Shown here: positions 1 through 6,783 of the stretch, one piece after another
How positions within the stretch are numbered: position 1 is the stretch's first letter
Layout: the number at the start of each line of letters is the position of its first letter
Source: a bacterium
GTDB lineage: Bacteria; JAHJDO01
DNA: 15,115 bases
Direction: 5' to 3'
NCBI GenBank assembly: GCA_030611945.1
Contig: JAUWOV010000043.1
Location: 1-15,115, forward strand
Program-made: the position numbers and the translations under genes
The notes under the pieces: model-generated
The model's input: only the letters and a program-made list of their open reading frames with translations
The model's database searches: none
Told to the model about the DNA's origin: nothing

Positions 1-876
1 GGAGATATTCTATCATTGTCCCGCGGTCAGCAAGACTCGGATGATATAGTTCGCAATCTAGAAAAAAGAGAAATTAGTTTATTGTTTGTTATTGGAGGCG
101 ATGGCACACTAAGAGGAGCTTCAGATATAGTTAAAGCGATAAAGAAGAGAAATCTGAAAATTGGGGTAATTGGAGTTCCAAAGACAATTGATAATGATAT
201 CTGCGCAGTAGAGCAGTCCTTTGGCTTTTCAACAGCTGTTGAAGCATCGCGCTCAGCAATTTGCGGAGCACACGAAGAAGCCAAAGCAGCATGGAACGGT
301 GTTGGATTAGTTAAACTGATGGGCAGGGATTCCGGGTTCATTGCTGCTTATGCTACGCTGGCAAACAGTGATGTAAATTTCTGTTTTATCCCGGAAGTGC
401 CTCTTGTTTTAAAAGAAGAAAACGGATTTTTGCGTCTGCTTGAGAAACGGATGGACAGGAAGCATCATGCCCTTATTGTAATAGCTGAAGGAGCTGGACA
501 GGATTTGATGCAAGAAGACCCTTGTCAAAAAAGAGATGCTTCAGGCAACATTGTGCACAAGGATATAGGAGGATTCTTAAAGAAAGAAATTACCGAATAT
601 TTCAAGAAGAAGAAAAAGCCGTTGATTTTAAAATACATAGATCCCAGCTACATAATCCGAAGCATACCCGCCAATTCCCATGATTCGGCATTCTGCCTGA
701 TGCTTGGACAAAATGCTGTGCATGCCGGGATGTCAGGCCGAACAAATATGGTAATAGGCTACTGGAACCAATACTTTGTGCATATTCCCATATCACTGGC
801 TATCTTGAAGAAGAAAAAAGTTGACCCAAACGGTCATTTATGGCAGACTGTTTTGGAAACGACTGGTCAGGTATAA
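1..876 (+). CDS. pfkA: 6-phosphofructokinase, C-terminal part (5' end cut by window)
   Basis: Phosphorylates fructose 6-phosphate to the 1,6-bisphosphate in glycolysis; cytosolic. The frame is open from base 1, so the true start lies outside the window and 291 residues remain. The TTG at 16 is internal. Visible motifs, in fragment numbering: GGDGT at 32-36 (nucleotide site), PKTIDND at 60-66 (catalytic Asp region), MGRDSG from 107 (sugar-phosphate site), and the late HAGMSGRTNMVIG segment. PKTIDND with Lys rather than PGTIDND places it in the long group II branch (plant/trypanosomatid/spirochaete-like), whose members use ATP or pyrophosphate. Gly rather than Asp after GGD favours ATP as donor. 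About 100 N-terminal residues are probably missing. It ends at TAA and is separated from the next gene by 53 bp. Family assignment is secure; the donor is inferred. Confidence 0.93.
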   Translation, partial: GDILSLSRGQQDSDDIVRNLEKREISLLFVIGGDGTLRGASDIVKAIKKRNLKIGVIGVPKTIDNDICAVEQSFGFSTAVEASRSAICGAHEEAKAAWNGVGLVKLMGRDSGFIAAYATLANSDVNFCFIPEVPLVLKEENGFLRLLEKRMDRKHHALIVIAEGAGQDLMQEDPCQKRDASGNIVHKDIGGFLKKEITEYFKKKKKPLILKYIDPSYIIRSIPANSHDSAFCLMLGQNAVHAGMSGRTNMVIGYWNQYFVHIPISLAILKKKKVDPNGHLWQTVLETTGQV

Positions 877-929
877 TTCAAGCATTATATGCTTATCTCC
901 ATTTATAAACAAAAACTTTAGGAAAGCTT

Positions 930-1142
930 ATGAAAGAGTGTAATGTTCAAGAGAATAAGTTAAAATGCAACTGCACTTATGAACCGTGCAGTAAAAAAGG
1001 CGTTTGCTGCGAATGTATCGTCTATCATCGGCAAATGGGAGAATTTCCTGCCTGCTTCTTTCCGGATGATATTGAGAAAACGTATGATAGAAGCATTAAA
1101 AAATTTATAGAAGTTTATCAAGAAAGAGGAAAGTGGTGGTAA
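930..1142 (+). CDS. Small cysteine-rich protein, DUF6485 family
   Basis: A 70-residue soluble protein with eight cysteines: C4, C13, C15, C20, C26, C27, C29 and C42. They cluster in its first half around a CNCTYEPC segment and a GVCCEC segment, followed by GEFPACFFP and a basic/acidic helical tail. This layout matches the small conserved family I know as DUF6485, whose function is unknown. The cysteine spacing suggests metal binding, probably zinc or Fe-S, but that is inference. There is no signal peptide. The ATG at 930 has an AGGAAA Shine-Dalgarno at 920-925. The last 10 bp overlap the hisS start, so the two are probably translationally coupled. The 53 bp upstream (877-929) hold only a weak AAGCAT/ATGCTT hairpin at 880-894. 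Confidence 0.8.
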   Translation: MKECNVQENKLKCNCTYEPCSKKGVCCECIVYHRQMGEFPACFFPDDIEKTYDRSIKKFIEVYQERGKWW

Positions 1143-2383
1143 AAACAGTCCGCGGAACAAGTGATATACTGCCTTTTGATATAGATACCTGGCAGGCATT
1201 AGAACTTGTTTCCAGAAATCTGCTGGAAACATATGATTACAGAGAGATCCGCACTCCTATATTTGAACAAGCCGGACTCTTTCAAAAAAGTGTTGGGGAA
1301 TCTACGGACATTGTAAGCAAAGAAATGTATGTATTCTCTGACAAAAAGGGCAGGGAACTCGCTCTTAGACCTGAGGGAACCGCCTCAATCGCGCGCTCAT
1401 TTATTGAGCACAATATGAATACGCAGACTTTACCTGTAAAGTTATACTATATTGGGCCGTTTTTTAGATATGAAAGACCGCAGGCAGGCAGAACAAGACA
1501 ATTCCATCAGATCGGAGCGGAAGCAATCGGCATTGAAGATGCGGGGCTGGATGCAGAGATAATTGATATTGCAGTGCAAATTCCATCCAAAATGGGCATT
1601 AAAAACCTAAAAGTAATGCTAAACAGCATTGGCTGTGAGGAATGCAGGGCAAAGTATGTAAAACAGCTTCTAGAACATCTTAAAAGTAGAATTAAAAAGC
1701 TGTGTGCGGACTGCAATCGTAGATATTCTGCCAATCCATTAAGAATTCTGGACTGCAAAAAATCCGAATGTATTCAACTCGTAAAAGACGGACCTACTAT
1801 CACAGAAAATTTATGCGCCAAATGCAGGAATAAACTTGAGACAGTGGAGAAACATATAAAGAGTTTGAATATTGATTATCAAATACAGCCTTATCTTGTT
1901 CGCGGTCTTGATTATTATACAGGTGTTATCTTTGAGATTATTCATTCTCAGTTGGGCGCGCAGAACGTGGTTGCTGCCGGAGGAAGATATGATAACTTGA
2001 TTGAGCAGATGGGCGGTAAATCAACTCCTGCTGTCGGATTTGCGGCAGGAATTGAGAGAATGATAATGCTGTTAGCGAATAAAGACTTCTCGAACAACTC
2101 AGTATACTTAGCGTATCTTGACTTTCCTATGGATAAAAAGGTATTTGCATTCCTTGCTGGATTGAGACAAAATGGAATACATACCAAAACAACTTATCAG
2201 AAAAAAACACTTAAAAACCAGTTGAAAACAGCTGCAAAGTTGGGTTGCAAATTCAGTCTGATTTTAGGCGTCAATGAACTATCCAAAGGCACTGTCATTC
2301 TACGCGATATGAAAACAAGTACACAGGAAGAGATTAAGCTGGATAATGCAGTATCAATCATAAAGAAGAAATTCCCCCTTTGA
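1133..2383 (+). CDS. hisS: Histidyl-tRNA synthetase
   Basis: Class II aminoacyl-tRNA synthetase that charges tRNA-His; cytosolic homodimer. Its 416 residues are normal for the family. Visible in order: RGTSDILP near the N-terminus, RTPIFE (motif 1 region), [23 protein letters not shown]-type motif 2 at about 111-133, the HisA segment [10 protein letters not shown] at 255-264, AAGGRYDNL at 281-289, motif 3 GFAAGIERM near 302-310, and an anticodon-binding domain after about 325. The central insertion carries eight cysteines at 168/171, 191/194, 208/213 and 228/231, a pattern I associate with many bacterial HisRS proteins and possibly with zinc. The start is GTG at 1133, with an in-frame GTG at 1136 as alternative, after an AGAGGA-like site at 1125-1130. 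The last codons and the stop lie inside the 33-bp repeat that continues to aspS. Confidence 0.97.
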   Translation: MVVKTVRGTSDILPFDIDTWQALELVSRNLLETYDYREIRTPIFEQAGLFQKSVGESTDIVSKEMYVFSDKKGRELALRPEGTASIARSFIEHNMNTQTLPVKLYYIGPFFRYERPQAGRTRQFHQIGAEAIGIEDAGLDAEIIDIAVQIPSKMGIKNLKVMLNSIGCEECRAKYVKQLLEHLKSRIKKLCADCNRRYSANPLRILDCKKSECIQLVKDGPTITENLCAKCRNKLETVEKHIKSLNIDYQIQPYLVRGLDYYTGVIFEIIHSQLGAQNVVAAGGRYDNLIEQMGGKSTPAVGFAAGIERMIMLLANKDFSNNSVYLAYLDFPMDKKVFAFLAGLRQNGIHTKTTYQKKTLKNQLKTAAKLGCKFSLILGVNELSKGTVILRDMKTSTQEEIKLDNAVSIIKKKFPL

Positions 2384-2405
2384 AGGGGGATTCAGGGGGA
2401 TGTAA
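2373..2405 (+). repeat. 33-bp palindromic repeat, copy 1 (hisS/aspS junction)
   Basis: A perfect 33-bp match to 10778-10810. It consists of a CCCCCTT/AAGGGGG hairpin (2374-2389), then ATTCA, a second G5 run (2395-2399) and ATGTAA. It encodes the C-terminal Pro-Leu and TGA stop of hisS. Its AGGGGGA (2394-2400) lies 5 nt before the aspS ATG, so it serves as that gene's Shine-Dalgarno. The hairpin could pair the first G run with the C run, or the C run could pair with the second G run and hide the ribosome site. Confidence 0.85.
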
Positions 2406-4181
2406 ATGACGCAAACTAATCTATGGAAAAGGACTCATCTCTGCGGACATGTGAGCAAGAAAGATGTTGGACAGCGGGTTGTTGTAATGGGATGGACGAG
2501 AAAATTACGCGACCATGGTGGTGTGCTGTTTATTGATCTTGCGGATAGAGAGGGAATTGTGCAGATCGTATGCAACTCTGAGGTAAATGCAGAGACACAC
2601 AAGATAGCAAGCAGTATAAGGAATGAATGGGTTATTGCTGTAAGCGGAGAAGTAAAGAATAGAACTTCCGATACAATTAATCTCGGTATTCCAACCGGAG
2701 AAATAGAGATATTCGCAGAAAAGATAGAGATATTTTCCAAGTCAAAAGCGCTGCCGTTTGAAATTGCGAATAATATAGACACAGCAGAGGATATAAGACT
2801 AAAATACAGGTATCTTGATTTGCGCCGGTCGGATATGTTGAGAAATTTGATTATAAGACATAAAACATGTAAGGCAACAAGGGATTACCTGTCAGAAGAG
2901 GGATTTATAGAAATAGAAACACCTATACTTACAAAAAGCACTCCTGAAGGGGCAAGGGATTATCTTGTTCCAAGCCGCGTTAGTCCGGGTAAATTTTTCG
3001 CTTTGCCGCAATCCCCTCAGGTCTTTAAACAGATTCTAATGGTTTCCGGAGTGGATAAGTATTTCCAAATCGCAAAATGCTTTAGAGATGAAGATCTTCG
3101 GGCTGATAGACAGCCTGAATTCACTCAAATAGACTTGGAAATGTCATTTGTGGATGAAGAAGATATCTATAAACTAACAGAAGGTCTAGTATCTCGTATT
3201 TTTAGCGAAGTTTTGAATAGGAAAATAAAAACGCCCTTTAAAAGATTTACATACAAGGATGCAATGGACACATATGGAACTGACAAGCCCGACATTCGGT
3301 TCGGGCTTGAGTTTGTAGACCTTGGAGACGTTTTTAAGAATACATCATTTAACGTGTTTAAAAAGGTTATTGAGAACGGAGGTCAGATAAAAGCAATAAA
3401 CCTTAAAAACGGGACCAAATTCTCTTTAAAAGAAATAGAGAATCTCACTTCAATCGCATGCGCAGGCGGCGCAAAGGGAATGGCATGGATAAGGGTTGAG
3501 GAAGACGGAATGAAATCTCCTATAATTAAGTTTTTTAAAGAAGACGAAATTGATCTGCTTGCAAAGAAAATGCAGGTGAGAGCTGGGGATCTACTTGTAT
3601 TTGTTGGTGATACTCCGGAAATTGTTGCTAATTCATTAAGAGATGTGAGAAACTATCTTGGGAAAAAAATGGGTCTTATAGATGAAAACAAGTTTGAATT
3701 TGTCTGGGTTACGGATTACCCGTTATTAAAATGGAATGAGGAAGAGGGAAGGTTTCAGTCAGAACATCATCCCTTTACAGCACCCAGAGAAGAAGATATT
3801 CCATTGCTTGATACTGCTCCTGAGAGAATAATGTCCAGGTCATATGACCTGGTATTAAACGGAGTTGAAATATGCAGCGGCAGCATAAGAATTCATTCCA
3901 GAGAGATACAGGAAAAGGTTTTCAAGCTTTTGAAAATGGATAGGGGAGAGGCAGAAAAAAGATTTGGTCATTTGCTTGAAGCGTTTGATTATGGAGTTCC
4001 TCCGCATGGAGGCATTGCTCCCGGACTTGACAGGCTTATAATGCTTATGACAGGAAGTAAATCAATTAGAGATGTGATTGCATTTCCTAAAACCCAAAAA
4101 GCTGCTTCTCTCATGGATGACTCTCCATCAGAGGTGGCTGAAAATCAACTGAAGGAATTACACATTAAGCTGGATATATGA
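2406..4181 (+). CDS. aspS: Aspartyl-tRNA synthetase (bacterial type)
   Basis: Class IIb synthetase that charges tRNA-Asp; cytosolic dimer. The 591 residues match the bacterial type with the GAD insertion. In order: an N-terminal OB fold with GWTRKLRDHGG (30-39), LKYRYLDLRR, TPEGARDYLVPSR, ALPQSPQVFKQ, motif 2 FRDEDLRADRQPEFTQID, the GAD domain in the middle, HPFTAPREED, and motif 3 GIAPGLDRLIMLM near the end. His37 in the anticodon-binding OB fold is the residue I recall as typical of non-discriminating AspRS, which also charges tRNA-Asn for the GatCAB route, whereas discriminating enzymes often have Leu. That reading is inference. The ATG at 2406 is preceded by the repeat-borne AGGGGGA. One base separates its TGA from the next start. 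Confidence 0.97.
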   Translation: MTQTNLWKRTHLCGHVSKKDVGQRVVVMGWTRKLRDHGGVLFIDLADREGIVQIVCNSEVNAETHKIASSIRNEWVIAVSGEVKNRTSDTINLGIPTGEIEIFAEKIEIFSKSKALPFEIANNIDTAEDIRLKYRYLDLRRSDMLRNLIIRHKTCKATRDYLSEEGFIEIETPILTKSTPEGARDYLVPSRVSPGKFFALPQSPQVFKQILMVSGVDKYFQIAKCFRDEDLRADRQPEFTQIDLEMSFVDEEDIYKLTEGLVSRIFSEVLNRKIKTPFKRFTYKDAMDTYGTDKPDIRFGLEFVDLGDVFKNTSFNVFKKVIENGGQIKAINLKNGTKFSLKEIENLTSIACAGGAKGMAWIRVEEDGMKSPIIKFFKEDEIDLLAKKMQVRAGDLLVFVGDTPEIVANSLRDVRNYLGKKMGLIDENKFEFVWVTDYPLLKWNEEEGRFQSEHHPFTAPREEDIPLLDTAPERIMSRSYDLVLNGVEICSGSIRIHSREIQEKVFKLLKMDRGEAEKRFGHLLEAFDYGVPPHGGIAPGLDRLIMLMTGSKSIRDVIAFPKTQKAASLMDDSPSEVAENQLKELHIKLDI

Positions 4182-4182
4182 T

Positions 4183-5664
4183 ATGAGAAACATGAAAAAA
4201 GCAATCTGCAATATACTGAAGAACAAGAAGAAAATAATATATCGCTGGCTGCTTGGAATAATTATATATCTTTCTCTTGTCTGTCCTTTGCTCCCGACTA
4301 TTACAAATATTTTATCTCCAACAGACCTTTCCCGGGCTGAATTGTTTAAACAGATTGCCGGAATCAGTATATTTTTTCTTGTGATAATATTCATTATGGA
4401 TGTATACATCAACAGGTTTCTTGGGCATTTATTCTCCAGTATCAGCTCTCTTGCAATCATCAGTTTAGTTACTATTGGTTTTGTATCCATAAGCAGGACT
4501 ATTTTAAGCTTTTCTATATCTCCTTATCTAATTCCAACAGCTGCAGTGGCAATTGTAATAGCTGTCCTGCTTAATATTAAAACAGCCTTTATTGTGAACC
4601 TAATACTCAGCATATTTGTTGGAATAGCTACCGGATATAAACTTGATTATTTCTTTGTTGCAATGGTTGGCGGAATAACTGCCGTACTTTGCAGCACTCA
4701 GACCAAGCGCCGAATTGATATAATAAAAATTGGTTTTATAGTCAGCTTAGTAAATGTAGCAACAATAATAAGCATAGATCTACATAAGGGAATGATTCTT
4801 GGCATGATGTTTGATCATATTAAATGGGGCTTTGCTAACGGTCTTCTCTCGTCATTCATTGCTGCAGGGCTTCTGCCAATACTGGAACACTCATTTAATG
4901 TTCCAACTGACGCAAAACTGATGGAATTACTTGATCTTAATCAGCCTGTGCTTAAACAGCTTTCCAAGGAAGCGCCCGGCACATATCAAAGCTGTCTTGC
5001 TGTTGGAACTCTTGCGGAAGCTGCTGGTGACAGCATAAAGGCAAACTCTTTGCTTGCTAAAGTCGCATCTTACTACCACGACATAGGGAAAATTAAAAAG
5101 GCTTCATATTTTATTGAAAACCAAATTCAGAACAAAAATATACATAATAAAATAACTCCGATTATGAGCAATCTCATATTGATATCTCATGTAAAAGACG
5201 GTGTTAAAGCCGCAAGAGAGGCAAAATTGCCCAAACTTATAATTGATATTATTGGACAGCATCATGGCACAACATTGACCTCTTTTTTCTTTCAGCGCGC
5301 ATTGGAAAACGATAATCATAACTCTGTAAAAGAAGAAAATTTTCGCTATCCAGGCCCAAAACCACAGACAAAGGAAGCTGCAATTGTAATGCTTGCAGAC
5401 TCTGTAGAAGCTGCTTCCAGAACATTAAAAGATCCGACTTCAACCAGAATTAAGACTATGGTTGAAAAAATCATAAACAGCAAATTTAGCGACCATCAGC
5501 TTGATGAAAGCACTTTGACACTAAAAGATCTGAGCAGGATTGCCAACAGCTTTACACATATCTTGATAAGTATGTTTCATACAAGAATTGAATACCCTGA
5601 TGACACAACTGGAAGTAATGAAAGTAGAAATAATCAATCTTCAAAAAAAGATAAAAATAAATAA
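4183..5664 (+). CDS. PgpH-like 7TM-HD domain protein (short form)
   Basis: Inner-membrane protein of the 7TMR-HD/PgpH family, whose characterised members hydrolyse cyclic di-AMP. It has 493 residues versus roughly 700 in full-length PgpH. Hydrophobic segments lie near 21-43, 58-76, 84-105, 108-124, 126-143, 150-165, 173-190 and 213-230. The large extracellular domain normally found between the first two is reduced to about 15 residues. The cytosolic HD domain keeps HD at 299-300 (YYHDIGK), H336 (ISHVKDG), H360-H361 (GQHHGT) and D406 (LADSVEAA), plus the family segment FRYPGPKPQTKEAAIVML. The first metal-ligand His is absent: the expected TYQHS reads TYQSC, with Ser270. Start is ATG 4183 (ATG 4192 is possible); the Shine-Dalgarno is weak. 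It precedes ybeY, the classic neighbour of pgpH. Family is firm; activity is uncertain. Confidence 0.88.
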   Translation: MRNMKKAICNILKNKKKIIYRWLLGIIIYLSLVCPLLPTITNILSPTDLSRAELFKQIAGISIFFLVIIFIMDVYINRFLGHLFSSISSLAIISLVTIGFVSISRTILSFSISPYLIPTAAVAIVIAVLLNIKTAFIVNLILSIFVGIATGYKLDYFFVAMVGGITAVLCSTQTKRRIDIIKIGFIVSLVNVATIISIDLHKGMILGMMFDHIKWGFANGLLSSFIAAGLLPILEHSFNVPTDAKLMELLDLNQPVLKQLSKEAPGTYQSCLAVGTLAEAAGDSIKANSLLAKVASYYHDIGKIKKASYFIENQIQNKNIHNKITPIMSNLILISHVKDGVKAAREAKLPKLIIDIIGQHHGTTLTSFFFQRALENDNHNSVKEENFRYPGPKPQTKEAAIVMLADSVEAASRTLKDPTSTRIKTMVEKIINSKFSDHQLDESTLTLKDLSRIANSFTHILISMFHTRIEYPDDTTGSNESRNNQSSKKDKNK

Positions 5665-6052
5665 CAGTCTGATTAGAAAAGCTATTTTACACACTCTAAA
5701 AAGCGAAAAGTGTTCTCAAAATACTCACGTCAGCGTGGCTATTGTAGCGGATTCTAAGATAAAAGAGCTTAATATGACATATAGAAAAAAATGTTCTGCT
5801 ACCGATGTTCTGGCATTTCCATTGCAAGAAAAAGAGTTCCAACAAATATGCAAAGGCGTACTTGGAGAGATCGTAATATCCGCAGAAACAGCTGAGATAC
5901 AGGCAAAAAACATGGATATCACTTTTGATGAGGAAATGATACGTCTATCAATACACGGAACATTACACCTGCTTTCCTATACAGATACATCTATACATGA
6001 TGCAAGAAAGATGACAATCCGCCAGGAACAGCTGGTAAGAGAACTAATATGA
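5618..6052 (+). CDS. ybeY: Endoribonuclease/rRNA maturation factor YbeY
   Basis: Zinc-dependent single-strand RNase involved in 16S rRNA 3' maturation and ribosome quality control; cytosolic. From ATG 5618 it has 144 residues, a normal length. It begins MKVEIINLQKKIKIN, as family members do, so the in-frame ATGs at 5588 and 5600 are probably unused. A GGAAG lies just upstream (5611-5615). ATDVLAFPL and LGEIVIS are family segments. The zinc motif is H-x3-H-x5-H in most members; here it reads HGTLHLLSYTD, with H113, H117 and D123, so Asp replaces the third His. A His lies further on at 128. It overlaps the tail of the HD gene by 47 bp and the next gene by 4 bp (ATGA). Confidence 0.93.
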   Translation: MKVEIINLQKKIKINNSLIRKAILHTLKSEKCSQNTHVSVAIVADSKIKELNMTYRKKCSATDVLAFPLQEKEFQQICKGVLGEIVISAETAEIQAKNMDITFDEEMIRLSIHGTLHLLSYTDTSIHDARKMTIRQEQLVRELI

Positions 6053-6765
6053 AACAGAGAAGAAGTTTATTAGAGAGTTTTAACAGCGCTATTGATGGAT
6101 TTGTATATACACTGAAAACACAAAAAAATATGAGGATTCATTTTCTCATAGCTGCCATTGTGTTTATAATCAGTCTGTTTCTAAAGCTCACAAGAGTTGA
6201 ATTTATTATTCTGTGCTGTACAGTAACATTGGTTTTAGTTGCAGAGATGCTTAATACTGCTGTGGAACTAATCATAGATATGTTTACAAAAGAATACCAT
6301 CATTTAGCAAAAATTATAAAGGATATCTCTGCAGGTATAGTTTTTATATGTTCTGTGAATGCTGTTCTTGTGGGCTATCTTCTTCTCGTTTATTCTCTGC
6401 AATCGCCTGCAAAATCAGTTATAGACAAAGCAAAAGGCTCAACGTATCACATTGTATTTATTGTTTTAATTGGAGTTCTGATGGCTACACTCATTACAAA
6501 AATATTTCTAAAGAGAGGTACTGTTCTGCACGGTGGAATGCCAAGCGGACATAGTGCTCTGGCATTTGCAATAGCTACAATCATAATTCTTCTAACATTC
6601 CCAAATAAACCAATTATTGCTGCGCTTGTCTTTCTACTGGCTTCCATGATAGCGCGCAGCAGAGTAAAAAGACATATTCACACATGGTGGGAGGTAATTA
6701 TGGGAGCTGTATTTGGCGCAACAGTAACTTTATTGATATTTCAAATATTATCAGTTAAAATATAA
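6049..6765 (+). CDS. DgkA-type lipid kinase fused to PAP2 phosphatase
   Basis: A 238-residue inner-membrane fusion. Residues 1 to about 115 are a DgkA/undecaprenol kinase domain: a cytosolic amphipathic start, three membrane helices, the EMLNTAVE active-site motif at 66-73 and KDISAG after it. The rest is a type 2 phosphatidic acid phosphatase domain with further helices, GGMPSGHS (PSGHS at 165-169), and a third motif S204-R205-x5-H211-x3-E215, where Glu takes the place of the usual Asp. The first PAP2 motif, KX6RP, is not recognisable; KRGTVLHGG occupies that place. The likely substrates are undecaprenol (kinase) and undecaprenyl pyrophosphate (phosphatase), both giving the phosphate carrier used for wall and LPS sugars. 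The substrates are inferred. Kinase genes of this type often follow ybeY. Confidence 0.88.
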   Translation: MKQRRSLLESFNSAIDGFVYTLKTQKNMRIHFLIAAIVFIISLFLKLTRVEFIILCCTVTLVLVAEMLNTAVELIIDMFTKEYHHLAKIIKDISAGIVFICSVNAVLVGYLLLVYSLQSPAKSVIDKAKGSTYHIVFIVLIGVLMATLITKIFLKRGTVLHGGMPSGHSALAFAIATIIILLTFPNKPIIAALVFLLASMIARSRVKRHIHTWWEVIMGAVFGATVTLLIFQILSVKI

Positions 6766-6767
6766 AA

Positions 6768-6773
6768 AAGGAG
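6768..6773 (+). promoter_or_regulatory. Ribosome binding site fixing the TTG start of corC
   Basis: A perfect AAGGAG ends 10 nt before the TTG at 6784 and follows the dgkA-PAP2 stop directly. No in-frame ATG lies between it and the conserved N-terminal membrane segment, so it supports the TTG start. Confidence 0.7.
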
Positions 6774-6783
6774 ACGATACTAA

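Noticed and set aside
9-341. Minus-strand open frame under the phosphofructokinase and similar long antisense frames elsewhere (e.g. under aspS, corC and lptA)
   Set aside because: They mirror codons of clear genes, lack ribosome sites and show no recognisable domains.
880-894. AAGCAT-TAT-ATGCTT hairpin after the phosphofructokinase stop as a terminator
   Set aside because: Only six AT-rich pairs and no following T run (ATCTCC follows).
2695-2742. Apparent tandem duplication (AGAGATATT twice) in aspS
   Set aside because: The encoded GEIEIFAEKIEIF matches the normal AspRS pattern at this point, so no duplication is needed.
3284-3309. Nine-bp inverted repeat (CAAGCCCGA / TCGGGCTTG, 8-nt loop) inside aspS
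   Set aside because: It encodes the conserved GTDKPDIRFGLEF segment of AspRS, so protein constraint explains it; no T run follows.
5588-5617. Earlier ATG starts for ybeY
   Set aside because: They add MNTLMTQLEV ahead of the family-typical MKVEIINLQ start and deepen the overlap with the HD gene.
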